A stretch of DNA of 64,000 nt from Labyrinthula sp. Ha (Eukaryota > Sar > Bigyra > Labyrinthulida > Labyrinthulaceae), in the NCBI GenBank assembly GCA_015227615.1, contig JAALGZ010000008.1, positions 868,001 to 932,000 of the forward strand, in the 5' to 3' direction. A model generated the notes under the pieces. That model ran no database searches. It had not been told where the DNA came from and worked only from the letters and a program-made list of their open reading frames with translations. The position numbers were made by a program, and so were the translations under genes. Shown here in pieces: positions 23,285 to 36,620 of the stretch (within the stretch, counting starts at the first letter, position 1; each line of letters starts with the position of its first letter).

Positions 23285-23773
23285 ATGAAATTTTTGTTAC
23301 ATATCCTGAGTTTGTTACTAACGACATCCTGGGCTGAACGGTGATGATGCAGCAGATGGAGGAAATGTACCACTCAATAGGAGACGCGCTTTTCGCTGAG
23401 AATTAAGGGCTTATTCCTCTGTTTTGGTAATTGTCTTTGTCGTTGTTTTATATTCTCTATTATTTCACCTCTGTTTGATTAATGGAATTAGAAACATGTT
23501 TATTCCTTAAGTGAATCTTTTCACATAGAACACTTCTCCTTCCGTGTTAGAGGCAATTCGAAATATCATTGCACATCTTAAGCAGGTCAACTCGAATCAG
23601 CAAGGCTTAGGCCAACTAGTATGCGGTATTGCCTTTGTGATAACTATTCAACAGCAAAAAAATATAAAAAACTAACAGTGGTTCAATAATTTCTTTGGAT
23701 AGTTTCATTTCTCTAGCACATAGAGCAGTTGTACAACAGAATGACGTTGAGGTAAATCTAACCCATTGATGTT
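23285..23773. other. Gap between GT31-like gene and RAD50
   Basis: Two short open stretches occur (about 23345-23405 and 23543-23685), but I could not join them with plausible introns into a gene, and neither resembles a known protein. The gap otherwise holds the 3' flanks of the two converging genes. Confidence 0.4.
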
Positions 23774-26700
23774 TCAGTTGTACGTCATCTTCGATATGAA
23801 CGACAAATATTTTCCAGTTATAGGATCAACCTGCCTTTGAACTTCGTAGTATTTTGCCCGACCTGATCCAGCCATTGTTTCATTCAGGTACGCGATGAAA
23901 TCCTTATCGTGCGTGATTATTACTAATTGAAAATTTGTCTCTGTACCCCTCACCTTAAGAATCTTGCCCAAAGCTATTGCCAAACTTCGTTTATTCTCGG
24001 CGTCAAGATTTGTTGTTGGTTCATCCAATGCAAATATTCCGCAATTTGCACTAAAAGTGGTTGCAAGTGCCATCCTAATTATAATCGAGGCAAGAATTTT
24101 TTGCCCAGCGGAGCACCTCCCCCGCATATCGAGCTCAACAGGTCCTTTGCGCATAACCACACGATAATTGTAAGAGTTTCCTCTAGCAGGAATCAAAACT
24201 GGCTTGTTTGTTTTACGTTTCTTTGGAGCTGGTTTCTTAACTTCATTACTATCCGCGCGAATCTCAATCGTATCAATGTCTCCACCTCTATAAGTAAGTT
24301 GCCAAAGCTCCTTAATCTGTTCATTTATTTCTCTGATTTTGAAAAAATGAAACTGTACAAGAGTTTTATCCAGGGCTGCATAGTATCGAGCGAGATCATT
24401 TTCACAGTATTTATACGCATGCTCATTAATAAGAGCTTCTACATGTCGTTGCTCAACGTTCTTGAGTTGCCGGTCCTTCAACTGTGTCATGCATACTGTC
24501 TTCCTTCGGTGTAATTCTTCTTTCATTCCTAGTAGCTTTTCCCTCTCTAATAACTGTTTATGGACATTCTTATTAGTAGTATCCAGTTCTCGTTGTATCT
24601 GATCTACATTACCAACCTTTTCCTTCATTTTTTTCTCTTTCTCAGAGACATCCATCTTCAACTTTTCCAACGCTTTCTCCTCAGTAAGAACTGTACTTAG
24701 GGTATCAATCTCTTTTATAGTACTGCTTGCTACTTTGTGTTTATTTCTAGCGTCCTGCAATGTGTCTAGAACTTGCTGCTTATTTCTCTCTAGAGATCTC
24801 AAGTTGCTTTGCAGGTCAATTCTGCCTTTGTCAACCTCTTGAAAATCAGAGCTGAGTTTTTCAAGGTTGAACTTGCTCAAATCCTTCTCGAGAGTTTGTA
24901 ACGAGTTGATGTCAATTGCAACATTTTTAAGATCATCGTCAAATCCGGCTAGCAGCCCTTCTCGCTCCTTGCTTAGCTTCATTCTTTCCTGGACTAAGAG
25001 ATGTACCTTTTTTTGAAGAGGCTGTCTTTGTTTCAGAGCTTTTTTATTTTTTGCTTTTATACTGGCTATTAATTCCTGCTGCTGGCGAATCCTATCCTGT
25101 AAAATTATCCTCTGGCTGTGCGAACTTTGGAGATCGAGTTTCTGTTTTTCTAGCTGAACCAAATTTAGTTCTAGATTTTGGCGTTTAGAAACAAATTCCT
25201 GATTCTTCTTTCTTAAACTCTCCTTTTTGTTTGATAGTTCTCTTGAGTGATCAGTCTTTTCTTGCAACTTGTGTCTAACTTCCTTAAGAGATAGAGCCTT
25301 GTACTCATCAACTAGAGCATCAGTGTTAATAGGAACTATTTGTTTCTTTTTTGCTTCAATATCGTTATACATTAACATCAAATCTTTGTGACGATTAACC
25401 AAAGTACGAGTCAAAGAGAGAAATGTTTCCTTAGTTTGCATTGCCGAATCAAGCTCTCTTTCTTTAGCAGCGAGTTCTTTCTCTTCTTCAGATAATCTGC
25501 GTTCCTCCGATGTTAAAGTCTTCCAAGACTCTTCACAACCTGGAAGAACCTTCTCCTTCAGCTCGAATACTTTCGAGTATACCGATTTATTCTTCTCAAA
25601 ACTTAGTTTTTTTTTCTCTAAACCTTCATATTTGAGTCTTAGGATATCATCAGATCCGTTTTTCCTATAGGACTCATAAAAAGATTTTCCTGCAGCCGCT
25701 AAAATACCATTCAACTCTTCACCCTTTCTATATTTGAATAGCGCAACCTCTCGCTGCTCACTAGTACTATACTCTTTCGATATAATTTCGCTAACATCAA
25801 CAACATTCAAGGAATGATGCAACTGAGTGTTAGGATTAACCGAGACTTGCAGGGAAAAGTCCATCGGAAACTGGTTGGTCAAATCTGTGCCAGCTTGTTG
25901 AGCACAAAAAGGACAAGATCCTTTCTTTAGAATTCGTTCACCACAACTCTTCAGTAAGTTTCTCTTTACTTTTTCCGCAACGTATTGTTCATATACGGCC
26001 ATAGATTGTTTGTCTAGTTCGGCGCTTACCTTATCTGCTACTTCAACAGTAAATTGGCTCATATCTGAGGAGAAATCCAGTTCTCTACAAGTTTCCAAGA
26101 TACTAGATAAGTCGAACGCTTCCAAGCCATCTTCAAGCTCATCAATTTCCTGGCGCACGACATCCATTCTGGATTTCGCTGCATTCTTCTCAGCTGTTAT
26201 CCTAATCCTTTGATTATGCTTCTGTATTCTTTCAGACTTGACATTTTCTAATTCGTTTTTCAATCCATTATATTTATCTTCTGCAAGAGGCTCCAGTTTT
26301 AAAAGGTCCTTACCGAGATCTATGATTTTAGCATCATCTTTAGTTTGCACTAAATTCAAAGTTTTTTCAACATTTGCAACCTCTTCAATAAGACCTGTCT
26401 CATCTGAATTTACAAGTTCATCTTTCAACTGAGGGATAAGATTAACGCAAAGATCAGCTAGAGAAGATTTCATTTCATCCTTCTTATGTGAAATAATGGT
26501 TACAATGTCTTGATTTGACTCAAGATATTGTCTAGCTGAAGTCAATCCTTGAATCACTACTTCAGTTGTAGCAAATTCTTCTAAAATTGAGTTAATCTCA
26601 TTTGGAAGCTTTTCAATTATTTCTTGGTCTTTTAAATGTTCATGAAGCTGCTCCTTCGAACGTGAAATGTGCTCTTCAATGGACTGAATTGAGGCCATAC

Positions 26701-28275
26701 CTGGCCCTCCAGAAACTTTCCCTAATGCTGCTAATTTCTGTTGATACTCTTCTAATTTGGTACTTATTTCTTTCTTATCTTGGTGATGGTTCTTTTCATG
26801 GGACAAAATAACTTTCAATTCTGCTTCTGCCTCTGCATACTTGGAGCTGATTTCAGCAATCTGTGAATCAAACGACTGTTTTTGCTCCATTTTCTTGATG
26901 GCAATTTTCCCTTCAGTAGATTTTACAATGTTAAGATAATGTCGTCTACTTTCTCTCGCTTCAAGCTCAGCAAGGGACCCAGTCTGACCAATTTCAACCA
27001 AATCTTCATTCTTCTCCATATATTTAACAGAATGATCTTCCAAAATTCTTTTGAAACTAGTGAGCGATTTCTTATGTTGTGTTATCTTTGATTTCAACTC
27101 TGTGAGTCTTCTAATCGTTTCAATCTCTGCCTGTTTTCGCTGTGAATAATTCACATCTATCTTTTTCAATTCCTGTTCCAACTGGTGAATTTCAACATCT
27201 ATATTTGCAAAATCTTGCTCCCCTTGAAGCTTCAACCGTGTAAGTACCGAAATCTTACGGTTTAAGAAATCCAAAACTTCTTCTTCATTTTGCGAAGCAG
27301 AAAGTGTTGTGTTCTGGCTAGCTGTAAGTTCCATTTCTAGCATTTGCAACAACTCATCAGACATTTCACGCTTCTTCTGCATATTAAAGGCGGACTTAGA
27401 CTCAACTACGGCTTTCAGCTGGAGAACCTCTTTCTTAATCACATCGACAGACTCCACCTTTCCCTTCAATTTTTCAGCACGTTTCTCTAGCTCACCAATT
27501 CCCTCCTTCAGAACAATCATCTTTTCATCTATCTCCTCAATCTTTTCATCATGCTGCATTTTCTCTGCATTTAATCTTTGATAAGTTTTCAAATGTGTTT
27601 CAACAAGTTCAACCTTATGTTTCGCCTCCTTATACTTTGAACCCATATTTTTCTTTGCACTCTTAATACTTTCCAAAGCTTTTGTATACCTTGAACTTTC
27701 AAAAATATCATCAAATCTCTTCTTCAAAACACTTCCTTCTTGTAAAGGCCAATTACTGTCTTCTTGATGGCAGAAAATTACATTCTCCAACATGCTAGTA
27801 CTTACACCTAACAAAATTGGGATCAACTTATCCAACTCTGAGCACTTATTACTCTGCGAGTAAATCTTACCAGTTTTTGGATCTTTTGCCTTATACACCG
27901 CATCAAGCGCTTTGAACTCTTGTTTAGTTCGCTTTTGTGTTAGGCGAAGATTTCTTCCAATGAAATTTCTTTGCCCAGCACGAGAGATGAACTGTAGTTT
28001 GATTGCACCCTTCACCTCAGAAACATTGCTTACTTTGGGATCATGTACAAATCCTTGACCTTTCTTTGAATTTGGAGGAAGAAGTCCTGTCGTTGCGTAT
28101 TTTAAACATTCTATAATCGTTGTCTTCCCGCAACCGTTCTTCGAAATAACAACACAAGCAAAAAAAATACCTGTCCGAGTATTACAGTAAGTGGTTTTCC
28201 AAAATTTATCTTCTGGGAGGTCTCTGGACCAAAACTACGAATTCCAGAAAGTTCTAGTTCATGGATACTGCTCAT
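23774..28275 (-). CDS. RAD50: DNA double-strand-break repair protein RAD50
   Basis: Two exons (28171-28275, 23774-28138) joined over a 32-nt intron give 1489 residues. The intron falls just before the Walker A: splicing creates ILGQNGCGKTT, and without it the nucleotide-binding loop is missing. Long coiled coils flank the zinc hook CPFC at about residues 776-779. The C-terminal ATPase half has the RGRCSAGQK signature and Walker B ALDEPTTNLD followed by ITHDKD. With MRE11 and NBS1/XRS2, RAD50 forms the nuclear complex that tethers and processes broken ends. At 1489 residues it is about 175 longer than animal and yeast RAD50, mostly in the coiled coils. A TGACGTGGCA element lies 51 bp upstream. 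Confidence 0.95.
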
Positions 28276-28325
28276 ATCTATTTCTTTTGCTATAACGGTT
28301 ACTATCTGTTGATATTAATGATTAA

Positions 28326-28335
28326 TGACGTGGCA
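28326..28335 (+). promoter_or_regulatory. TGACGTGGCA element upstream of RAD50
   Basis: Identical to the 10-mers at 10350-10359 (minus strand) and 45777-45786. Located 51 bp upstream of the RAD50 start codon, opposite in orientation to the gene. The following bases (TAG) also match the 45777 copy. Confidence 0.45.
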
Positions 28336-30837
28336 TAGTGGTATATTCTTATTTGATTTATATAGATTTATTATAACTTAGAAACTATTGAAAACAAGAC
28401 AAAAAGTAAGTTAATTGTCAAAACAAAAACAAAGAAACTTGGATAAAACTTAAATAAAGGGACATAAGTAAGTAAATATCAATTTCAAATACTTTTTCAA
28501 TAAAAATGAGAAATAGTCTTCGTTTGAAATGGCGGTATAATGGGGATGAAATGTGTGAAAATGATGCATATGGAGATGCTAAATCCAATTACCAGATCAA
28601 CGTAACAGAATGATCGGAGAATAGGATAAACTTTCCAATGATATAATAAGTTGTTGTTGAGTTTGTTCTTGGGTATCGGGAATAGAATCGCTTTGTTTAT
28701 ATCGCAAAATACAGAGACAGGCTACCAATATTTTAACCTTCAGATGTAAAGGTTACTACAATAGCTACCCCTCAAAAAAAAGCAACATAAAATAAAATAA
28801 CTCCTTTTAACATCCAAAAATTAATTAAAACAGCACCTTTTACATCTTGAAAGTGTCTGAAGCTCTTAACAAGGATAAATACAGTTATTTAACCTCTCTT
28901 GCAAAAGTCTTAAGCTCATTTCTTAAGAAAGCAATGTTTGGCGCTGTTTAAAAAATACTCGATTTGAATCAACAACAGTTGAATAATCATTAGATTATGT
29001 GGATATTATTCATCTATTAATGTTTATAGCGTGTAGAAACGAAGCATGTATTAGTCTTGGCTTTCCGCACTAGAGAATTTAGTATAAATCACTCTTATGC
29101 TCTAAAACCTGTCACAAACATCTCATTCCGATATTTGAAAAAGCATTATTTGCAAATATATTAAAACACCACTTACTGCTAGATATCAACTGATTTACTT
29201 CATCTATGATATTTTGACACTTATTTAAAATGATAATAGGATTCTTGGTCTAATGTTTCTTCCAACGCTCTTTGCAATACCAAACTTGAATCACTGCTGC
29301 TTTAGAGGAATTAAGGGGAAAGCATCATAAATATAAAAAATAATTATTTTATAAGAATGAGTTTCGGATTATAAAAAGATACTGAGGCTACAAACACATT
29401 ACCATGTCTTACGCCAGAATTTATTATTTTTGTTTGAAACATACGGAAGCTATCTTAGCAATGTAGACACTTGATCAATCGGAAGAGGGAGCCAAAACTC
29501 TGATAAAAAAGAACATTGCCTGAAAATTTTATTTCATGGTGAGCACAGTTCTAGAAAAAATACTTGCCTAAGCTTTCGGAGTATAATCTTCAAATTGCGC
29601 CATCATTTAACTCCTCTGTAAGGGGTATTCATGTTGTGTTCGTTTTTTTCTTGTGGACTTCAGGAGGAAGTCCCAGTAAACTGCCGAAGCTTTTGGAGCC
29701 CTAGTGTCCTGAGTTCGTATTTGGATCTTTTAATCATGATTAAACAGTGGCATTTGAGATCACGCACATGTCGCAAACAAAGTCCAATAATCTGGAATTA
29801 ACCCATTGATAATAATACCTTCTAAATTAGCCGTAAAGATCAATTGCAATCTTTGAATAAATGTAGTTTTAGTTTAAACACAGCTAAATTCTTCCTAAAT
29901 GAAAGTTAATAACTGGCCTCCTGGTAACTTGAACAGCTGTATGAGAAATATTAGATCCTTATATTTGTATAAATTCAAAGTTCTCACTCTAATGTGCATA
30001 AGGATATTGGAAAAAGGCGTTCCACAATACCTTATGACTATATAGATTGAGAAAAATAGTTTTCAACTATTGTGCTTTCGCATAGGTTTCCACTACAGTG
30101 TACACATGTCTCCAAGAGCGTGAGAGTGATGAAGTTGGATGCATAATACGCCGAAGCGGCTCAACTTACAAATTTTCATTTAGAAACCTACACAGCTTAA
30201 AAATACGGGAAAAGTATCAGCTCGTACTATGCAGTTATATGTTGTGAATAGGCATTCTTTAATAGGAAATTATGAACAATCAATAACTTTTTTTTAAACC
30301 TAATTATCAAAAAGAGATTTGGGATTTTGATTTTTTTAATTATACTAATCATTCCTTAATCATCCGTTGATAGTCGAAAATCAAACAAAATAGTTAGAAA
30401 ACTGTTAGTCATTATTGACACGAATCGCATACCTATGAAGATTAAATAAATCAGAGATTATTTCTAGATATGGCGCATTATTATAGGATAGAAAACACTC
30501 CAGAGCATCTCACTCTATTTGCAGGATAAACAAGAAAAATGACAGTCCATGTTTGTTATCAACGAGTAATAAGCTATGAGTCTTCTCTATAATTATCAGC
30601 TCTCTGTGTTGAAGAAAAGTGAAAATACTCTAAATAATCAAACCTACATGAAAACCGTTAAACGCTTAAATTCAAGCTGATGTTAGCGTTCATGTCAAAA
30701 GGGCATATGTGTTATTCCCCTACAAGGTTCTAAGACTAAGTTGCTATTTTGAAGTGATGGCTTAAAATCCTGAAAAAGGTGTTTCAAGTACATTCAAGGT
30801 TCTTTGTGATTATATAGTACATATTAATACTTATAGC
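28336..30837. other. Intergenic between RAD50 and the LTR element
   Basis: No frame above 60 codons, no recognised protein trace. A slightly GC-richer patch near 29640-29760 contains a 54-codon frame with no recognisable motif. The DNA immediately left of the LTR does not match the DNA on the right of the element. Confidence 0.4.
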
Positions 30838-31328
30838 TGTGTATATTTAATTGCTAACGTTTTGGATTACTTGGGCAACTTAAGTAACTCAGTGAATAAT
30901 ATGTAGTAGTTAAGTTATTGTCAACAGTTTGATTACTTGTGCTAGTTAATTGAAGGCCTATAGAATAATTATAAATAGAATAGATATCACATTTGTATTT
31001 TGGGCAATCTGGCGAGAGTTAATTAATAACAACAATATAATATAAAAACTTAAAACTTTATCAATCTAACTTGCGTTTGATAAGAAAGTAAACCCCTGAG
31101 TGTTAACAACGCCTTGTGAGTTTACTAGATTGATACTTAGCATAGTATCGGAGTTTGTGGCTTGAAGAGAGCCCTTTCTGTGTTTGAGTTAAGAGATCCT
31201 TTAGCGATAAGAGTGATCTGGTTGTATCCTTTTGATTCATTGGATACGATAAAGCACAGTAGCTTTAGAACTCGTCGTTGCAACTTATCCTTGCAAGTCT
31301 GAACGCTCGAGGGTTTTCCGAGTGTACA
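30838..31328 (+). repeat. 5' LTR of the retroelement
   Basis: The repeat is 491 bp, starting TGTGTATATTTAATTG and ending GAGTGTACA, with TG...CA ends. It is co-linear with 40144-40636. AT-rich TATA-like stretches (for example around 31040) could provide the promoter. It differs from the 3' copy by about 55-60 substitutions or small indels in my hand alignment. Confidence 0.9.
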
Positions 31329-31344
31329 AATTGTTATAACAATT
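31329..31344. other. 16-bp perfect palindrome directly after the 5' LTR
   Basis: AATTGTTATAACAATT lies exactly where a tRNA primer-binding site is expected. No TGG-led tRNA 3'-end complement is evident immediately after the LTR; the nearest TGG is in the gag start region at 31352. Priming could differ from the standard mode, or the palindrome could be a protein or RNA structural site. It is absent from the right flank of the 3' LTR. Confidence 0.5.
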
Positions 31345-31350
31345 CCTCAG

Positions 31351-33450
31351 ATGGCGGGGAAGAAAAATGAAAAGGGCGCAGCAAAGCAACCTCGCAGATC
31401 AGCGAGGCATGCTGCCGCCGCGCAGACTCCTGCAAGGGAGGTCGTAGGAGGTAATGTTCCTGGTTCTCAAGAACCGGCTACCTCGGGTGTATCGGACCGT
31501 GAGGTCACGATCGTTGATCCGGTATCGGGTTCGCAAACGCAATCTCGGATAACTACCGGAGCTGAACCCGGTTCCACATCTCAAGGAACTGGTTCGGTCC
31601 CAGTGAGCGTGCATCAAGCTGCTCAAGCGACGACTGTGTCAACAGATAACCCTCCTTCGGGAGGAAGAGCTGCGGAATCAGCTGAAACAAATATAGAAAC
31701 CGTGCCAGCGGCTGAAAATACTGGATCAGCAGTACAAGAAGTACAGACTACTCCGCTGCCTGCCGGCTCACGAGCTAGAGCTGGGGGCAATACCACTGTG
31801 ACTCGTCATGGTGCGTCTGGGGTGACGAGCAGTGATGCTACGTCAGCGGCCATTCCTGCCCGCCCCGCGGTAAGCACTGTTCCTGCAACTGGTGACAGAA
31901 GTTCTAGACCTGTTGAGCGGGTTGAAGCTTCAACTCAGAGTAACGTCTCTGGGGCTACTGCAGCAAGGGGACGCGATGCTGGAGCACCTCTGGGATCCTC
32001 CCAAGTGCCGGTATCTGTAACTTCTACCCCTCCGTATTCTATAGATGCACCTTCTGCTCAACTTTTGAATCCTCCGGACACGCAAGCCCATGTGGTGGAA
32101 ACTCAGGTCGATACAAACGTTGGGTATGGAGAGAGGGATGCTGAGGCATACCAACCAATGGAGACTGAATTAGTTAGATCTTTAGAGGTCGTAGATTTCG
32201 AAGAATCCGAGGTTGAAGGTTCTGTTGGTCCTGACAGGGATGGGAATCGTATTCCGAGAGTGAATGAAGGAATACGAACTGGTAGAGGTGCGTCACGTGG
32301 AAGCGCGCGAGCCTCGATGAACCTAACCACCCTGGCCAGAGACAATGGTTCGGATAGATGGTATGATGCCGTTGTCAACGCTATTGACCGTGCAAACATC
32401 AGTACGCACCATAGGAGCACGGAGAGACAGCCTCTTAGCATTCGTGAGAGAAGGCACTTTGAAAATATGACGGAAAATTGGTTGTCGCTTAACCCTGAGC
32501 AACAAGCAATAGAGTACGCCGCCGAAGTCGCTATAAATGCTAGAGCCTCTCGCAACGAAAGGTTGGCTAGACATGCTCTCTTAAAACAGAAAACAGGGGG
32601 AAGGGAACCATATACGTTGGACCCGGTACCCAAGGTCTGTTTGTCTACAGATGACCCACAACATCGAGGTATACTTGATGGAATGGATATGTCCATCTTC
32701 GACAAATGGCCGGTCATGAGCGATACAATGGAAAAAGCTTATCCTATTATTAAGATGAATTACATTAATTCACAGGATAGTGCGGAGTTCATGTCTATAA
32801 TGAGTAACTCGATGTATAAGTTGAGTGAAAAGTTTAAGGATTTGGCTAGAACATCGGATGTGTTGTTTGCGGAGAATAAGACTCTAAGGGCATTAGTTAT
32901 GAAATTGTCCTCGAGTCCTCCCGGCAACACGTCTAGCAGTAGGCCAAGGTATCCTAAACCTCAACTGTTGACGGCTGAAACGATGTCTATAGAGACCATC
33001 AACCAGTTTCTTCATGTTTCAGAAGCGGCTGAAAAGATGGATCCTATGTTTAAGCCTGAGTTATGTGTTGATAGGAACCTTTTGAACGACCTGTGTCCAA
33101 CTGGAGAGTTTACTCAGATCCTAATGGTATTGAGGGAGCGTAGAGACAGGCTGCTTGCTGAAACTACGGATATACCAATGAGTGCTCTGGAGAAGTTGAA
33201 GTGGCCGAACAGTGGTAGTTCGCTGCAAAACTTCACGAAGTTTTTCCAGAGTATCCGGAAGATCATCAAGGAACAATACGTTCTGCGTATTGATAACCAC
33301 GAAAAGGCTAACCTTTTCGAGATGATCGTAAAGAAATGCCCTAAGGAGATGCAGATGACGAGGGAAATCATAGCTAATAAGATTTCAGCTAATGTTAACC
33401 CTCTGTCTACGCTATATGCTCTCCAGAAAGCCCTTGAAGCTGAGCGATAA
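31351..33450 (+). mobile_element. Retroelement part: gag-like region
   Basis: About 700 codons. The first 250 residues are low-complexity, rich in Ala, Ser, Thr, Pro and Gly, with an N-terminal basic patch (KNEKGAAKQPRRSARHAA). The second half looks helical and capsid-like, though I cannot assign a named Gag family. It begins 23 bp after the LTR. Confidence 0.7.
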
Positions 33451-33489
33451 GCGGCAATCGATAGGGGTGAGAAGGCACAATATGGGCCT

Positions 33490-34190
33490 GATTATATGCC
33501 AACAAGTGTGAACGCGTTGGCTGTGGGAAGCGAACCCATGGAAACTAAATCGCAAAGGCGCAGGAAGAGGAAGCAACTTGCTATGCAAAGACAGGCACAG
33601 TTAAATCTGGAACCGGGAAACACCAATTATATGGCTACAATACAATGTTATCGTTGTAGAAAATATGGTCATTATTCTCGGGACTGTCCGATGCTGGTCA
33701 ATTCTCCTCGTAATAAGGCTAGTTTGTTAAAGCCGAAGCGCAGGAGGAAGCGGGAAATCCTTAGTGATGACTCGAGCGAGGTGCAGTTCATTAGCACCAA
33801 CAAACCTCCAAAGGTTAGGACCTTCATTGCTAAGTCAGTGAGTCCTAAACCCTGCGAAGGCATGCAGGTATTCAACCACGAGTACAAAGATATCAAAGAT
33901 GCGATGATGGACTCGGGGGCGGATGCCGTAGTAGCATCTTATAGCAAACACGGAAGTTTTTGCAGAGATGTGAAGGATGCTGAAGGGCAGGTGACCTCGG
34001 CTAACGGGACGATCAGTCTTGTTGTCAAGGTTGCACGTGTTGGCCTCAACGTCTTTAAAAATGGTAAATTGAGGAGGAAGGTGCACGGGCAACGTGTCTT
34101 ATTAGTAGCAGGGGATTGGGATTATTTCCTAATCGGTAAACCTGCACTTAGGATGAGGCGTTTGTTACCCGAGCAAAATATGGACCTCTA
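33490..34190 (+). mobile_element. Retroelement part: nucleocapsid zinc knuckle and aspartic protease
   Basis: A CCHC knuckle, CYRCRKYGHYSRDC (C-x2-C-x4-H-x4-C), near 33650 would bind genomic RNA. Downstream near 33910, MDSGADAVV carries the DSG active-site motif of retroviral-type aspartic proteases. The order NC-PR matches Ty3/gypsy elements. Confidence 0.8.
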
Positions 34191-34519
34191 GGAGGTCGGC
34201 AGCCAGGCTAACCACCTGGTGGGCCAAGTAAATTCGGGATCTAGTTTTCTATGTTATAAGTATATAAATAATGTAAATTGGTTAAGTAGAAAACTAGAGT
34301 CCTTAGTTTGGCCCAACGTAGTCATGTTAATAGTGGATGTAATTAAAGTTAACAGTGTATTTCAATATATGAGTTTTCGCCAATACGAGCTATTGGAGTA
34401 CATCCGCGTTTTACGTTGGGGCAGGAGGGGATCATCCTTAAGGATCCGAAGATACTAGCTTTTTGGTAAAAATATTGACCAGGGTAAGGTCGTTAGGCAG
34501 AAACATAAGAATGTTCTGC

Positions 34520-35850
34520 TGGTGAAGGGTGGTCTACCTGAGGAACTTGACCGGGTGATACAGATGCTTTCGCTTCTGCAGGGCGGAAGTGTCAACGTAT
34601 TTCCCAAGATCAAGGTTCGGAAGGATGGAAAACCTCTTCGTAGAGAGAGAAAGACGATGGTTGGAGTGAGTCAGCTGATCACTGACGAACAACATAGTCT
34701 TATCAACAACCTGCAAAGGGACGCCTTAGCAGGTGATAGCAAGTGGCTATCGTGCTACCACGAGCATGTGGTGGTGGGGGACTCCTTCGCACACTACCTT
34801 GCTGAGGTCAGGCAGGCAGTGGAGGCCCAAAGGATGGGATTGACGAAGGTGGTAGTCCCCGGGATGTTGTGGGTACGCAACACCGCGACTAGTGTTGACT
34901 TAGTTGAGAGAATAAACACTGGTGATACCTCCGGTATCGACTTTGGAAAAGTCATCCGATTGAAAAGGCATGTAGAAGACATCGCCGATGATGACTTGGG
35001 TGATATATTATTGCCCGACGTGGATGAAGAAGTTGACCCAGTCTCTGAAGAAATAGAGATAGGGGAGGCTATATCATCTATGATCTCCAAGGCAACGGAT
35101 GCCTCGATGGAGATGAAGAAGAAGCTAAAAGCTTTATGCTTGGAGTACTGGGATGTGTTCGCAACGGACCATTCGCAGACCCGCATAAGTAAGCTGGAGC
35201 CTATGCCCGTGTTCCCGTTGGAGAATTATGAGTTCAAGTACCCCAGAGCTAGGCCGACATCTGCTGAAAAGAGCAGATTCATAAAGGAAAAAATTATGAG
35301 TATGGAGAAAAGGAAGCTCTTGAAACTAGTGCCGGCTGTGGAATTCGGTTCCGTAGTATTTGCCGTTCCTAAGAAAGGAAACAAACTTAGGATGGTAGTT
35401 GATTTAGTCGACGTGAACAAGGTTTTGCGTCGCGACGTTAATCAGCTACCCTTTTTGGAAAAGAGTTTCGAAAATCTCGCTCAAAGCAAGTTTTATGCTT
35501 CGTTCGATGTGGTGTCTGGGTTTGACCAGCTCGGCATCACCGAAGAAGCGAAGAAGTATTTCAATATAGTGTCCGAACATGGGACCTATCAGTTGAACTT
35601 CGCACCCATGGGATACCACTCGACCCCCCGTGTTCTTTCACCAGCAGATGGTGAAGCACGTGGTGGGCAGAGAAGTCGAGGGTAGACATGGCCATGGCAT
35701 CATCCAATGGATAGATGATAGCTTGGTTTACGCAGATACCTTCGATAATTTTATTAAAATATTGAAGGGACTTTTTGAGAACCTTAGGAAGGTTAAAGTG
35801 AGGATCAGTCCTCAGAAATCTACCATATTCTCGACCAAAATTAGTTAGTG
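34520..35850 (+). mobile_element. Retroelement part: reverse transcriptase
   Basis: Motifs visible in order are LRMVVDLVDVNK, YASFDVVSGFDQ (catalytic Asp region), and WIDDSLVYA as the YxDD-box equivalent, here IDD. This is the polymerase core of Ty3/gypsy type. The region is part of the broken coding block. Confidence 0.8.
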
Positions 35851-35929
35851 TGGAAGAGAGGTAGAAGGGGGAAAATGGAACTTTAACAAGGAGTATTATG
35901 AGAAAATACTCGAAGTTCCGAGGCCGGAG

Positions 35930-36620
35930 TTTGTGTATCAACTCGCGGCGATACTTCATCTTGTGCAATGGCTGTCGTTGGCCATACCGAAGCTCGGGGA
36001 GCTTAGGGGAAGGGTTATGGCTAAGTACCCACAGATGAAGGGGAAGAAGTCTGATCTGAAACGTAAGAATGAACGTATCGAGTGGTCGGACGAGTTGTCT
36101 GACGACTTCAAGGAGTTCAAGAGAATCTTGTCGATAGCGGCGAAGCAGAAGCTGCAAACTTATGATCATGACCAGGATCTCTTACTAGTGACAGATGCCA
36201 GCAAGGAATACCATAGCGAGATAGTATTTCAGGCGGGGTCATCTGAGAGGAGTAAGTCATTGTTGAAGAAGACAATGTTTCCGATGATGTTTTTCTCGGG
36301 TAAGTTTGCCAAAGATCAACAAAGATGGGGCATCGTTCATAAGGAACTTTACCCGATTGTGAAGACGTTCAGCCGTCTTTCGTATTTACTGCCATATCAT
36401 CCAACGCCGATACAGGTGTACACGGATCATATGAACCTTAGAGCCATAATTAAGGGTGGGTCCAGGATTAACCACGGACACCTTAATAGGTTACAAAGGT
36501 GGGTGCTGACTTTGCAGCAGGCTCAGGTCGAACTTTACCATGTAGATGGTGAAAGTAACATCTTTGCCGACATGTTGTCAAGGTGGGCAGCCCGGGTCGA
36601 AAAGAAAGACCAGGAAATTA
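35930..36620 (+). mobile_element. Retroelement part: RNase H and connector
   Basis: LLLVTDASKEYHSE, HKELYPIV, VYTDHMNL and NIFADMLSRW match the RNase H / RT-connection region of Ty3/gypsy pol. An acidic linker without a recognised domain continues to about 37280. Confidence 0.8.

Noticed and set aside
23345-23685. Two short open stretches as exons of a small gene between the GT31-like gene and RAD50
   Set aside because: No donor/acceptor pair of the local size joins them without creating a stop, and neither part resembles a known protein.
29650-29830. 54-codon frame in a slightly GC-richer patch
   Set aside because: No similarity to any family I know, and too short to support as a gene.
34219-34458. 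Additional small protein gene inside the retroelement
   Set aside because: It lies within the element's own coding block, shows no domain, and is best seen as part of the element's pol leader region.
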